Origin: Breznakibacter sp047600785 | GTDB lineage: Bacteria > Bacteroidota > Bacteroidia > Bacteroidales > Marinilabiliaceae | Length of the DNA: 64,000 bases | Direction: 5' to 3' | Assembly (NCBI GenBank): GCA_047600785.1 | Contig: JASGKH010000002.1 | Location: 1,054,001 to 1,118,000, forward strand | The notes under the pieces: generated by a model | Databases searched by the model: none | Told to the model about the DNA's origin: nothing | What the model saw: only the letters and a program-made list of their open reading frames with translations | Position numbers and translations under genes: made by a program | Shown here: positions 43,251 to 53,923 of the stretch, piece by piece | Layout: every line of letters starts with the position of its first letter | Numbering within the stretch: position 1 is the stretch's first letter

Positions 43251-44081
43251 TTATTTTCTTGCTGACGCGCTACGCAACGCATTCCAAAGCAACCATCCTC
43301 CCCATACCACGAAAGGGATGCTGAGCAATTGGCCCATATTCAATACCATGCCCTTCTCAAACTCTTCTTGGTTCATTTTAATGAATTCAATGAAAAAGCG
43401 TGCGGAAAAAACACCAACTAAGAATACGCCAAATAGAAGCCCCTGTCTGTTGCGTGCATCGGTTTTCCAGTACAAATACATCAACATTCCGAAAACGGCC
43501 AAATAGCACAATGCCTCGTAAATTTGCGTGGGGTGCGAAGGTACCGTGTAAACAGGTGCAGCTCCTTGTTGCCACTGATGGATGTTGTCGATAAATTTAA
43601 AAGCCCAAGGTACGTCCGTGGGACGCCCAATGATTTCATGGTTCATCAAGTTGCCCAAACGGATCAACGCTCCAGCCAATGCCACGGGAACGACCAGGCG
43701 ATCCAATGTCCAGATAGGCGATTTTTTCGTGACGAGCTTCGAATAAACGTAAATGCCGATTAAAATGCCGATGGCACCTCCATGGCTTGCCAAACCGCCC
43801 TCCCATATCTTCAAGATGTCTTCGGGATGCTGCGAATAGTAATCCCATCCGTAAAAAAACACGTGCCCCAACCGTGCTCCCAATACGGTAGCTACAATGA
43901 CATAAACAAACAGGTTGTCGAGCCAGGTTTGCTTGAGGTTCTCATACTTGAACATCCGCTCCATAATGTAATACCCCAGCAAAAATCCCACGGCAAAGAA
44001 CAATCCATAATACCTTACATGAATTGGTCCCAAATGGAACATTTCGGGATCCACGTTCCAGGTGATTGCGTTTAAAAGCAT
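43251..44081 (-). CDS. lgt: Prolipoprotein diacylglyceryl transferase
   Basis: A 276-residue, seven-helix membrane enzyme. The family signature appears as GGLASHGGAIGILIGIYVY, preceded by GARLGHVFFYGWDYY and followed by RLGNLMNHEIIGRPTD and PSHPTQIYEAL. It moves a diacylglyceryl group from phosphatidylglycerol to the cysteine of prolipoproteins, the first step for all the lipoproteins in this window. Standard length and complete motifs. Confidence 0.95.
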   Translation of the reverse strand: MLLNAITWNVDPEMFHLGPIHVRYYGLFFAVGFLLGYYIMERMFKYENLKQTWLDNLFVYVIVATVLGARLGHVFFYGWDYYSQHPEDILKIWEGGLASHGGAIGILIGIYVYSKLVTKKSPIWTLDRLVVPVALAGALIRLGNLMNHEIIGRPTDVPWAFKFIDNIHQWQQGAAPVYTVPSHPTQIYEALCYLAVFGMLMYLYWKTDARNRQGLLFGVFLVGVFSARFFIEFIKMNQEEFEKGMVLNMGQLLSIPFVVWGGWLLWNALRSASARK

Positions 44082-44186
44082 GTCGATCTATTGTTGATGA
44101 ATTTATAAACCATTTATGTCGGGAACCGAAATTAGTAATTAAATGTCAATCCGATGTTGCGTTCCGACAAACTTTACCCAAACAGA

Positions 44187-44215
44187 AAATTGGCGCAGGG
44201 ACGCTGCGCCAATTT
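44187..44215 (-). terminator. Hairpin terminator of secA
   Basis: AAATTGGCGCAG pairs perfectly with CTGCGCCAATTT around a 5-nt loop, 14 bp after the secA stop. On the minus strand the stem ends with TTT. Confidence 0.75.
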
Positions 44216-44228
44216 CATGAACGGCAAA

Positions 44229-47200
44229 TTATTTGCCGTGGCATTGTTTGTATTTTTTCCCACTTCCGCACGGACAAGGTTCGTTCCGGCCTACCTGCTT
44301 TTCAACCCGAACAGGTTGCGCCGCTTGTGGTTGATTAGGCATCGGGGGCATTCCCTCGCCCGGAATCGGTCCACGTGGGGGCATTCCGGCGTTGGGGAAT
44401 TCATCTTTCTGCAAATTCAGCCTCGGCGTCTCAACACGGCGTTGGACAGGGGCTTGCCTCACCTCATCGCCACGTTGAATGGGAATATACCCCTTCACCA
44501 AAGTACTCACCACCGCTTTATTGTTGCGCTCTACCATGGTTTTAAACAGGTTGAACGATTCAAACTTATAAATCAACAGCGGATCTTTTTGCTCGTAAGT
44601 CGCGTTTTGCACTGCCTGCCGCAAGTCATCCAACTCACGCAGGTGTTCTTTCCACGCGTCATCTATAGTCACCAAAATGATCACCTTCTCGAAATTGCGC
44701 ATCAATTCCAATCCTTTGGTATCGTATGCTTTTTTCAGATTGGTGACGATCTGGAACAGGCGCTGGCCATCAGCAATGGGAACCACAATGTTTTCGTACT
44801 GTGACGATTTGGTTTCGTACACATCCTTAATCACGGGCCAGGCCTGATGGGCAATGGCTTCGCCCTTACGGCCGTACGTTTCCCACACTTGCTGGTTTAG
44901 TTGCTCGACCAAATCAGATGTGTCTCCCTTCATGAACTCTTGCTCGGTAAATGGGGCTTCAGTGCTGAAGATCCTTATCAAATCGAGGTTTAAGCTTTCA
45001 AAGTCTTGATTTTGATGGTGCTCGGCGACCAATGCTTCACAAGTATCGAATACCATGTTACTGATATCCGATTGGATACGTTCGCCGAACAAAGCATGAC
45101 GACGTTTTTTGTAAATGACTTCGCGTTGCGAGTTCATCACGTCATCGTACTCAAGCAAGCGTTTACGGATGCCAAAGTTGTTCTCTTCAACTTTTCGTTG
45201 GGCACGCTCTATCGACTTGGTGATCATGCTGTGCTGGATGACTTCCCCTTCTTTCAGCCCCAAACGGTCCATGTATTTTACAATACGGTCACTGCCGAAG
45301 AGGCGCATCAAGTCGTCTTCCAACGAAACAAAGAATTGTGATGAGCCGGGATCGCCCTGACGTCCCGAACGACCGCGCAACTGACGGTCCACACGGCGCG
45401 ATTCGTGACGCTCGGTACCAATGATAGCTAAACCACCGGCAGCCTTCACCTCAGGCGACAACTTAATGTCGGTACCACGGCCCGCCATGTTGGTCGCAAT
45501 GGTTACCACACCTTTCTGACCCGCATCGGCTATAATCTCGGCCTCGCGTTGGTGCAACTTAGCGTTCAATACGTTGTGTTTAATGCCCCGCAATTTGAGC
45601 ATGCGGCTTAATAACTCACTCACCTCTACCGATGTAGTACCTACCAGCACGGGACGGCCTTCGTTAACCAATTTAACGATCTCTTCGATAACCGCACTGT
45701 ATTTCTCACGTTTGGTCTTGTAAACCAAATCGTCATGGTCCTTACGGACAATTTGGCGGTTGGTAGGAATCACCACCACATCCAATTTATAAATGTTCCA
45801 CAACTCGCCGGCTTCAGTTTCGGCAGTACCGGTCATCCCCGCCAACTTGTGGTACATCCGGAAATAATTCTGCAACGTAATAGTGGCATAGGTTTGCGTA
45901 GCAGCTTCCACTTTCACGCGTTCCTTGGCCTCAATGGCCTGGTGCAGACCGTCAGAGTAACGGCGGCCTTCCATGATACGGCCCGTTTGCTCGTCCACGA
46001 TCTTCACCTTGTTGTCCATCACCACATATTCCACATCCTTTTCAAACAAGGTATATGCTTTCAATAATTGGTTGACGGTATGTACCCTCTCCGATTTGAT
46101 GGAATAACTTTGCATCAGCTCATCTTTCTTGGCCAACCGCTCCTCCTGGTTCAACGGAGACTTTTCAAGCGTGGCCAGTTCGCTTCCCACATCGGGCAAT
46201 ACGAAGAATTGGGGATCTTCGCTCGAATCGGTCAGCATGTCGATCCCTTTGTCGGTCAGCTCAATGGTATTGTGGGCCTCATTGATGACAAAGTACAATG
46301 GATCGGTCACAATATGCATATTTTTGCTGTTCTCCTGCATGTAATAATTTTCGGTTTTTATCATGCGGACTTTTACGCCATGCTCGCTCAGGAATTTAAT
46401 GAGGGGCTTGTTCTTTGGCAAACCCTTATAGGCACGCAACAGCAACAAAGCTCCTTCTTCCTGTTCCTTGTCGTTGTCACTCTTGAGTTTGTTTTTTGCG
46501 TCGGCCAATATTTTGGTTACCAGCATGCGTTGGGCTTCAGCCAGTTTTTCAACCCGCGGACGGAACTCAACGAAAAGCTGATCATCACCTTTGGGCACCG
46601 GACCTGAAATGATCAAAGGAGTACGCGCATCGTCGATCAACACGGAATCAACCTCATCGACAATTCCATAATTGTGTTTGCGCTGCACCAAATCGTCGGG
46701 TGACGTGGCCATGTTGTCACGCAGATAGTCAAACCCAAATTCGTTATTGGTTCCATAAGTGATATCAGCCTGATAGGCTTTACGGCGTTCAGGAGAGTTC
46801 GGACGATGTTTGTCGATGCAGTCGACCGACAAACCGTGGAATTGGAACAAAGGCCCCATCCACTCGGAGTCGCGTTTCGACAAATAATCGTTCACGGTGA
46901 CCACATGCACTCCTCTGCCGGCAAGTGCGTTGACGAATACGGGCAAGGTAGCTACCAGGGTTTTACCTTCGCCTGTAGCCATCTCGGCAATTTTACCGCT
47001 ATGAAGCACAATACCGCCGATCAACTGTACGTCATAATGCACCATGTTCCAAGTGACGGTACTACCACCGGCAAGCCAGGAATTTGAATAAATCGCTTTG
47101 TCGCCTTCAATGCGTACAAAATCTTTTTCCGCAGATAACTCACGGTCAATTTCATTGGCGGTTACAACCAACTCCACGTTTTCGCTCAACCTGCGGGCTG

Positions 47201-47558
47201 TTTCCTTTACAATCGCAAATGCATCGGGCAATACATCGTTTAAAGCAGCTTCGACTTTGGCGTCAATGTCTTTTTCCAATTTATCGATCTCGGCATATAC
47301 CTTCTCCCGCTCAGAAATGGGTTTATTGTAATCTTCCACTTCAAGTTTAAGCTGGGCTACCCTATCTTCGTCCGCCTTGAATGAATCACGAACTTGTTTT
47401 CTCAATGCTTCGCTACGGGCACGAAGTTCATCGTGGCTCATAGCCGTATATTGCGCCTCAAGCGATTTTATTTTGTCCACAACAGGTTGGACTTCCTTTA
47501 CGTCTTTTTCATATTTGTTACCAAACATCAAGGTAAGCAAACTGCTAAATAATGCCAT
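44229..47558 (-). CDS. secA: Preprotein translocase ATPase SecA
   Basis: A 1109-residue motor for export through SecYEG. Present are MATGEGKTLVATLPVFVNA (Walker A), VNDYLSKRDSEWM, DEVDSVLIDDARTPLIISG, MAGRGTDIKL, the GTERHESRRVDRQLRGRSGR helicase block, and a C-terminal zinc site CPCGSGKKYKQCHGK for lipid and SecB contact. It is longer than the E. coli enzyme (901) because of insertions typical of Bacteroidota, for example in the PPXD region (near residues 330-450). Confidence 0.97.
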   Translation of the reverse strand: MALFSSLLTLMFGNKYEKDVKEVQPVVDKIKSLEAQYTAMSHDELRARSEALRKQVRDSFKADEDRVAQLKLEVEDYNKPISEREKVYAEIDKLEKDIDAKVEAALNDVLPDAFAIVKETARRLSENVELVVTANEIDRELSAEKDFVRIEGDKAIYSNSWLAGGSTVTWNMVHYDVQLIGGIVLHSGKIAEMATGEGKTLVATLPVFVNALAGRGVHVVTVNDYLSKRDSEWMGPLFQFHGLSVDCIDKHRPNSPERRKAYQADITYGTNNEFGFDYLRDNMATSPDDLVQRKHNYGIVDEVDSVLIDDARTPLIISGPVPKGDDQLFVEFRPRVEKLAEAQRMLVTKILADAKNKLKSDNDKEQEEGALLLLRAYKGLPKNKPLIKFLSEHGVKVRMIKTENYYMQENSKNMHIVTDPLYFVINEAHNTIELTDKGIDMLTDSSEDPQFFVLPDVGSELATLEKSPLNQEERLAKKDELMQSYSIKSERVHTVNQLLKAYTLFEKDVEYVVMDNKVKIVDEQTGRIMEGRRYSDGLHQAIEAKERVKVEAATQTYATITLQNYFRMYHKLAGMTGTAETEAGELWNIYKLDVVVIPTNRQIVRKDHDDLVYKTKREKYSAVIEEIVKLVNEGRPVLVGTTSVEVSELLSRMLKLRGIKHNVLNAKLHQREAEIIADAGQKGVVTIATNMAGRGTDIKLSPEVKAAGGLAIIGTERHESRRVDRQLRGRSGRQGDPGSSQFFVSLEDDLMRLFGSDRIVKYMDRLGLKEGEVIQHSMITKSIERAQRKVEENNFGIRKRLLEYDDVMNSQREVIYKKRRHALFGERIQSDISNMVFDTCEALVAEHHQNQDFESLNLDLIRIFSTEAPFTEQEFMKGDTSDLVEQLNQQVWETYGRKGEAIAHQAWPVIKDVYETKSSQYENIVVPIADGQRLFQIVTNLKKAYDTKGLELMRNFEKVIILVTIDDAWKEHLRELDDLRQAVQNATYEQKDPLLIYKFESFNLFKTMVERNNKAVVSTLVKGYIPIQRGDEVRQAPVQRRVETPRLNLQKDEFPNAGMPPRGPIPGEGMPPMPNQPQAAQPVRVEKQVGRNEPCPCGSGKKYKQCHGK

Positions 47559-47672
47559 ATTAACTGAATTGTTATATTTTAATAGATTATTAATAATTTA
47601 CACAAAAGCCAATTTCTCAAATGAAACCGGTCTTTGTCATAAAATACCCGCAACAGTGGCAGGAAAATAAAA

Positions 47673-48182
47673 TCAAGAGAGTGGGCCGGCCCGAATCGCA
47701 TGTGCCGGAGTAACGGATTGAAGCAGCGGAAAACTTAGGGGACAAAAAACAGAGATAGGTATACCTTCACTCGACGAACCGTCTAGACCATGGCAAATGC
47801 AAGCTGCAAAAAACGCAATGTCAGGTCTTTCTGTCAGCAAATCCGATACTTTATCCACACCAAGAGCAAGAACTTCCTGAGAAACCCGGCCCAAGAAAGG
47901 ATTAGAACTCTCCCAGATAGAAGATGCTCCTTGGTCTAACCGTAGTATTCCTGTGTGCTTTATAACACAAAGTGGTTCTTCGAGCAGTTCCTGTGCATCG
48001 AACAAGGGCAACGCATTGGCATCCAGAACAGCACTTTCGCCTGTATACACCAAAATGATCTTATTGTCCTGTACCGTCAATGAAAGTTCCGCGATAGGCA
48101 ACCCGTGCAAACATGATACCATGCCCAGCAACAGGCCTACGCTGATAACCTTTAATTCCGACGGATCTCTAAATAAAACCAT
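47673..48182 (-). CDS. Hypothetical protein
   Basis: A 169-residue frame. The first half looks protein-like (VISVGLLLGMVSCLHGLPIA as a possible signal sequence with a lipobox-like VSCL, then LSLTVQDNKIILVYTGESAV), while the last third is less convincing (SVFCPLSFPLLQSVTPAHA). No domain is recognised. It lies in the gap between secA and the rhomboid gene, on the same strand. It may be a small periplasmic protein or a gene whose end is shifted. Confidence 0.4.
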   Translation of the reverse strand: MVLFRDPSELKVISVGLLLGMVSCLHGLPIAELSLTVQDNKIILVYTGESAVLDANALPLFDAQELLEEPLCVIKHTGILRLDQGASSIWESSNPFLGRVSQEVLALGVDKVSDLLTERPDIAFFAACICHGLDGSSSEGIPISVFCPLSFPLLQSVTPAHAIRAGPLS

Positions 48183-48259
48183 TTACCGACCTCTTTTTTC
48201 GAAGCGTAAAGATGATGATTTTTTCCGGATTCTATTTCTCGATCTTACATTATTTACAT

Positions 48260-48961
48260 TCAAGTAGTATCATGACCAACTTTACCATCGATTTCCCAGT
48301 ACCTGTCGCTCTCATCAGCTTCCGGATCATCTTCGTCCCATACTTTTTTCGGTTTCTGGGGGCCACTGGCACGAAACAACACTGCTAGCAAAATGCCGGC
48401 AATGGTACCTCCCAAATGTGCTTCCCAAGAATAGGGCAAGTGTATAGCCAAGGGAAAGATCCCCCATACCATGCTACCATATAGGAATGCCACAATCAGC
48501 GATATCGCCATCAGCGGAATATACTGCCTGACAATACCGCTAAAAAACAAAAATGCAGCCATTCCATAAATCAATCCGCTTGACCCGATGTGCCAAGATT
48601 CTCGTCCGAAGGCCCATACAAATAATCCGCTAAAAATATAAATACCGAAAAAGACACGATATGCAACCCCTTTGTAAAAATACAGCAATGCCACCATCAA
48701 AGCAGTAAATGATGTGATGTTTGAAAATAAGTGTCCCCAATCGCCGTGGACAAACGGGCTGGTCAATATGCCCCAAAGCCCGGCTATACTGCGAGGATGG
48801 ATGCCAAGCCTGACCAAGCTTATATGCTCCAGGGTTTCGACCATTTTTGCCACAATCATGATAAATGCAAAAAAAAGTGCCACCACAAGGCCGTAAACAA
48901 ACCGCTTTTGGTCAACGTCCGACTCCTCTTTCGACTGCGACATAGCTAAAAGTCCATGCAA
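48260..48961 (-). CDS. Rhomboid-family intramembrane protease
   Basis: A 233-residue, six-helix protein. The catalytic serine is in IGSSGLIYGMAAFLF and the histidine in WEAHLGGTIAGILL; HGDWGHLFSNITSF is the family opening. It cuts membrane proteins inside or near the bilayer. The charged C-terminal tail is acidic (DEDDPEADESDRYWE). It starts 2 bp after the threonine aldolase stop, or 20 bp if the MSQSKEE ATG is used, so the two genes are co-transcribed. Confidence 0.9.
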   Translation of the reverse strand: MHGLLAMSQSKEESDVDQKRFVYGLVVALFFAFIMIVAKMVETLEHISLVRLGIHPRSIAGLWGILTSPFVHGDWGHLFSNITSFTALMVALLYFYKGVAYRVFFGIYIFSGLFVWAFGRESWHIGSSGLIYGMAAFLFFSGIVRQYIPLMAISLIVAFLYGSMVWGIFPLAIHLPYSWEAHLGGTIAGILLAVLFRASGPQKPKKVWDEDDPEADESDRYWEIDGKVGHDTT

Positions 48962-48963
48962 TG

Positions 48964-50022
48964 TTACACGTTTACAACAGCCATACGGTTCAAGATTTCC
49001 TTAAGCTTGGCCGCAAAAAGATCAATATCCTGTTCTGTGGTATCAAATGCAGTCATCCATCGCACTTCCGATGTATGCGGGTCCCATATGTAAAAGAAAA
49101 ACTGGGACTGGAGCTCGGCAATTGCCTCTCGGGGAATGCGGGCAAACACTCCGTTGCTTTCGGTCCGCTGGGTCAATGTAACAAAAGGCAGTGATGATAC
49201 TTTATGTGCCAACAGGCCGGCCATTTTGTTCGAATGAAGTGCATTTTCCCTCCATAAATCATCTTTAAACATAGCTGTAAATTGCACCGACATAAATCTC
49301 ATTTTCGACATGAGCTGTGCACTTTGTTTACGAACGTATCCTGCGCCATCCGACAGCTGTGGGTTAAGGAACACCACGGCCTCTCCCATCATCATGCCAT
49401 TTTTGGTCCCTCCAAACGACAATACATCCACACCAACGTCACGTGTCGTCGCACGGAGGCTGCAGCCTAGGGAAGCAGCACCGTTGGCCAATCGGGCACC
49501 GTCCATGTGTACCCACAATCCATGAGCATGGGCAAAGTCACAAATTTCTTTCAATTCATCCAACGTATAAACAGTCCCCATTTCGGTCGACTGCGTTACA
49601 GACACCACCTTAGGTTGTACGTGGTGCTCCACACCTACGGCGTGTAAAAACCGGTCAATTTCGGCAACGGTCAATTTCCCGTTGGGCGTATCAACAGTCA
49701 ATATTTTTGATCCAGTCAACTTTTCAGGCGCCCCACATTCATCCACATTGATATGTGCTACCGATGTGGCAATGATCGCCTGATAAGGACGACAAATCGC
49801 TTGCAGTGCTACCACGTTGGCCCCGGTACCGTTGAATACAAAAAACACTTCTGCCTCATCACCAAATTCTTGTTTAAAACACGATATGGCTTCACGCGTG
49901 TACACATCGCCGCCATACCCAACAGTGTGTCCATCGTTGGCAGCCATTATCGCTTCCATCACCCTGGGATGGACACCTGCATTGTTATCGCTTGCAAATC
50001 CTCGTTTATTGTCCACATTCAT
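48964..50022 (-). CDS. Low-specificity L-threonine aldolase
   Basis: A 352-residue PLP enzyme from the ATG giving MNVDNKRGFASDNNAGVHP; the frame extends 11 codons further with a weaker start. Signs are NGTGANVVALQAICRPYQAI, HINVDECGAPEKLTG, the DGARLANGAA block and the cofactor lysine in FGGTKNGMMMGEAVVFL. It splits threonine or allo-threonine into glycine and acetaldehyde. It leads an operon with the rhomboid protease. Confidence 0.9.
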   Translation of the reverse strand: MNVDNKRGFASDNNAGVHPRVMEAIMAANDGHTVGYGGDVYTREAISCFKQEFGDEAEVFFVFNGTGANVVALQAICRPYQAIIATSVAHINVDECGAPEKLTGSKILTVDTPNGKLTVAEIDRFLHAVGVEHHVQPKVVSVTQSTEMGTVYTLDELKEICDFAHAHGLWVHMDGARLANGAASLGCSLRATTRDVGVDVLSFGGTKNGMMMGEAVVFLNPQLSDGAGYVRKQSAQLMSKMRFMSVQFTAMFKDDLWRENALHSNKMAGLLAHKVSSLPFVTLTQRTESNGVFARIPREAIAELQSQFFFYIWDPHTSEVRWMTAFDTTEQDIDLFAAKLKEILNRMAVVNV

Positions 50023-50517
50023 AATATAAATTGCTTCTCTTGGATTACTTTTCATTAACGAGCACGAACCTATCTATCTGCGTTAACATTTAACAACGTT
50101 CGCGTTCGAACACAATTTTTTGATACGCACCATCCCGTTGTCGGCGCTTCGTCGACAAAATAACAACTAAGGCCCGCGATGCTTGATTTTCAACAGAACG
50201 TTCCTTTTTCCCTACTGTTTGGCCACTGCACGGGCATCTTTTCATCATCCAATGAAAATTCTTCCAACATTCACCCTTAAGGTTAGAAGGGCTTCACGAG
50301 AACCTTTTACGGAGTATTCGTTGTTCGCATTCATTGTCCCTTAAGCCGGAGCCGTTTCTTTTGTCCAAAAAACTTTTTTGAAATGTGCATATGATAACAC
50401 TTTTTGCAACGAATTGAAAACTAAACTATTCAAATACGTGATTCGGACAGATGAAATTTACCATGTACCAAGAAAGTCCCCGACCGGAATAATTCCAAAC
50501 ATCCATCCTGAAAAAGT
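50023..50517. other. Intergenic stretch between Usp and threonine aldolase genes
   Basis: No gene is supported. A small self-complementary block lies near 50276 (ACCCTTAAGG then AGAAGGGC). A short frame at 50378-50614 is a shadow of the Usp gene end. The aldolase promoter should be here. Confidence 0.4.
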
Positions 50518-51633
50518 TTATGCATGGAAGACCAGTAAAGGAGTGGTACTATGGAACAGCATCTTTTTTGCAACGCTAGGATTCAATAGTCTTGAAATGA
50601 TATTCCTCCGATAAGTAGTAATACACAACATATCAATACTTTTATCCTGAATATAATTTTCTATTCCCACCCAAAAATCTTCGTTCAAAACCAAATCGCA
50701 TACAACATCGGTTTCATTGTAACGCTTTTTTAAATATTCGCGTAATCCGGCCATACGAACTTCATCCCATTGTTTTTTGTTATCACTCCCCACATGTGCA
50801 CAAATAATCTTAACACCCAATGGTTTTAGCAATCGTTCAAGAATCTCCAGTGCTTTAAAATCGGCTTCTTCAAAATTAGTGGCATACAACACATTATGCA
50901 AACTTCCAATACCTGAATACGGAAAATCTTCGGGTATGGCAAGGACAGGAACTCTGGCCATCTCGATCACTTCAGCTGTAACACTACCAATCAGATCGGT
51001 CGATTTGCGATCCTTGCCCCGGGTTCCCATGATAATGACGTTGGGGGCATAGACTTTTGAATATCGAATGATCTCGTCCTCAGCCACCCCTTTCGACAAT
51101 GCGGTTTTTATAAACACTTTACCCTGAATATTCTTCCGCAGGAGATAATCCCTCATTTCGGCCAAACCTTTCTCTCCGTTTTCTTTCAGGTCCACTGCCA
51201 ATTCTTCCAGATTGGCATCATACATGTAAGTATCGGTAAATGGCAAGGAATTGATTACCGGATCAAAATAAGCATGCAAAAGTGTAATTTCGGCCCCAAC
51301 GGTTTCGGCCCAGTCAAACGCAAAATCGGCTGCTTTACGCGAATAATCACTAAAATCAATGGGCAAGAGGATTCTGGCAAGTGTTGAATCACGATCCTCA
51401 CCATCATTGGCGGTCTTGGGTGATTCATCGGGCTTTAACCACGACTCCACAATCGACATCGCCTTTTCCAGATCTTCTTCATTGATCCGAACCTTAACCC
51501 CCGACGCTATTGCCCCCTGCAACAAATTAATATTCTGCAAAAAACACTCTATTCCGGCACTTTCCAAAAGGGTTTTCACAACGTGGGCTCTCTCAAATGT
51601 GTATTTTCCAAGTGTGATTATCTTTTCGTCCAT
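50518..51633 (-). CDS. Universal stress protein with N-terminal DUF2007 domain
   Basis: A 371-residue protein. Residues 1-70 match DUF2007 (IITLGKYTFERAHVVKTLLE, GVKVRINEEDLEKAMSIVES), a putative signal-transducing fold. Two UspA domains follow: the first with ILLPIDFSDYSRKAADFAFD and an ATP-binding GTRGKDRKSTDLIGSVTAEV, the second with VLYATNFEEADFKALEILER and a degenerate loop. Such tandem proteins bind nucleotides and act in starvation or oxidative stress. The ATG (MDEKIIT) is chosen over a GTG three codons upstream. Confidence 0.88.
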   Translation of the reverse strand: MDEKIITLGKYTFERAHVVKTLLESAGIECFLQNINLLQGAIASGVKVRINEEDLEKAMSIVESWLKPDESPKTANDGEDRDSTLARILLPIDFSDYSRKAADFAFDWAETVGAEITLLHAYFDPVINSLPFTDTYMYDANLEELAVDLKENGEKGLAEMRDYLLRKNIQGKVFIKTALSKGVAEDEIIRYSKVYAPNVIIMGTRGKDRKSTDLIGSVTAEVIEMARVPVLAIPEDFPYSGIGSLHNVLYATNFEEADFKALEILERLLKPLGVKIICAHVGSDNKKQWDEVRMAGLREYLKKRYNETDVVCDLVLNEDFWVGIENYIQDKSIDMLCITTYRRNIISRLLNPSVAKKMLFHSTTPLLVFHA

Positions 51634-51708
51634 GATTGACACTTTAGGTTCATAATGCCTTTAAATTACTAAAAGAAGGCCTTTCGTACAAATTTTCTTC
51701 TACGTTTG

Positions 51709-53923
51709 TTATGATGCTTTATCAACCCGTTCGACGGAATAAACGCCTTTTACGTTCTTAATCTTTTTTATCAATGTGCTAAGGCTTCCCGTGCTGTTTA
51801 CAAATACCGACACCGTTCCTTCAAACATCCCTTCTTTCGAATCGATGGTGACGGATCTCAACTTCATTTTAAGCTCCTTGGTAATCAGCAACGAGATATT
51901 CGATACAATACCTATGTCATCATTACCTGTGACTCTCAAGGTAGCCAAAAAATCAGCGCCGCCACCAGCGGTCCATTGGGCTTTGACGATCCGGTAGCCA
52001 AACTTGTTAAACATGTCTGTGGCATTGGGGCAGTTGGTACGATGGATTTTGATCCCACCAATTACCGACACAAAACCGAAGACCGGATCCCCGAAGATTG
52101 GATTACAGCATTTGGCCAGTTTATACTCCACGTTGGTTAGGTTCTTATCAATCATTAATATATCACCGTTGGTCGTTTCGGGCAACGAGGTAATTGGCAC
52201 AAAATTCTTCGGCACTTTGTTTGGTTGTGGCCTCAGCTTGTTCCTGCTCTTTCTTTTCGATTGAAATGATAAAGTCACGTACAGCAAGCACATCCAGTTT
52301 CTGAATGGCAATGTCCCTAAAAAAATCATGTATCGTTTTGGACTTGAAATGCTTCACCGCCTGGTGCATGGTTGCATCAGTCAGTTCCATCTTCGCATTT
52401 TTCAATCTGCGTTCCAAGGTTTCACGCCCAATTTCTGCTTCTTTGTATTGTATCTCCTTGATAGCCTGCTTTAGTTTTCCTTTGGCTTTCGATGTCATTA
52501 CAATATTCAACCAGTCCGTTTTGGGCTGTTGGTTGGGCGATGTAAGGATCTCTACCGAATCGCCGTTCTTCAGTACATGTTTAATGGGTACATTACGCTG
52601 GTTGACGATGGCACCCACACATTTTTTCCCCACATTAGTGTGTATCTCAAAAGCGAAATCAAGCACCGTCGACCCTTTCGGCAATCGCTTCAACTCCCCT
52701 TTTGGGGTGAACACAAACACTTCTTCGTCGTAAAGGTTAAGCTTGAAATCGTCCATAAAGTCAACGGCGTTCACCTCTGGGTTTTCCAATATCTCGCGGA
52801 TATTGTTCATCCACTCGTCAAGTCCCCGCTCACTTTTTACCCCTTTGTATTTCCAGTGGGCAGCTAAACCTTTTTCAGCCACTTCATCCATGCGTCGGGT
52901 ACGAATCTGTACTTCAACCCATTTCCCCTCGGGGCCCAATACGGTGGTGTGCAGGCTCTCGTACCCGTTTGACTTGGGGATGGAAATCCAATCCCTCATA
53001 CGGCTTGGATTGGGCTGATACCTGTCGGTCACGATGGAATACACTTTCCAACAATCAGCTTTTTCGTTCTTGGGTTCACTATCCAGTATGACGCGGATGG
53101 CAAAAAGATCGTACACATTTTCAAACTCGGTATGCTGTTTCTTTATTTTATTGTATATGGAATGAATGGTTTTGGTACGCCCTTTTATATCGAATTTCAA
53201 TCCGTCTTCTTTCAATTCCTTTTCCAGCGGTGCAATAAATTCGGCAATATATTTGTCACGGGCCCGTTTGGTTTCATTAAGCTTTTTGGCAATGGTTTTG
53301 TACATATCACGGTTAGTGAACTTCATCACCAAATCCTCCATCTCCGACTTGATGGAATAGAGTCCCAGACGATGTGCCATTGGAGCGTACAGGTACGACA
53401 CTTCGGCCGATATCTTCTTTTGGTTGGCTTCATCGTATTTGTCCAGATTTCGCATGGTTCGTAACCTGTCGACAATGATTATCAGCACCACTCGGATATC
53501 CTGGGCAAACGTGAGCAACAACTTACGAAAGTTCTCCGTTTCGATCGATGTGTTTTTCGAATACAACTCTGCGACCTTGGCCAACCCTTCTACTACAATT
53601 GCCTCGTGTTGGCCGAACATATTTCCGATTTCTTCTACAGAGATTTTCGATGCTTGTACCAAATCATACAAAAGAGCGCAAATAATAGACGTTTTGCCCA
53701 AGCCGATCTCGTCTATTACAATACGGGCCACATCCAGCGCATGAACGATCGATAATTCCCCGGAAGGGCGACGTAACGCCGCGTGATCAGCTACCGCCCG
53801 TTCCACGGCCTTTCGAATGGCTTTTACGTCATCGTATTTAACCACATCTCTTCCGCTTCTTAGCAAAGCAGCATATTTCCGCGCAATTTCTGTTTTTTCT
53901 TCGGTCGAAATTGTTGTCTCCAT
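51709..53923 (-). pseudogene. Rel/SpoT-type (p)ppGpp synthetase, frameshifted; hydrolase site degenerate
   Basis: The first frame (52163-53923, 586 residues) carries the HD-type hydrolase region, the synthetase (RDWISIPKSNGYESLHTTV, WVEVQIRTRRMDEVAEKGLA) and the TGS domain (VFVFTPKGELKRLPKGSTVL). The second (51709-52329) supplies the zinc-finger KCCNPIFGDPVFGFVS and an ACT domain. One T too many at the run lying at 52201-52204 (plus-strand AAAA) separates them; removal gives AEEFVPITSLPE. His61 is present, but the HD pair reads Tyr86-Asp87 and the following ED reads Gln90-Ala91, so hydrolysis is probably lost and the protein is synthetase-only. Restored length is about 737. Confidence 0.88.
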
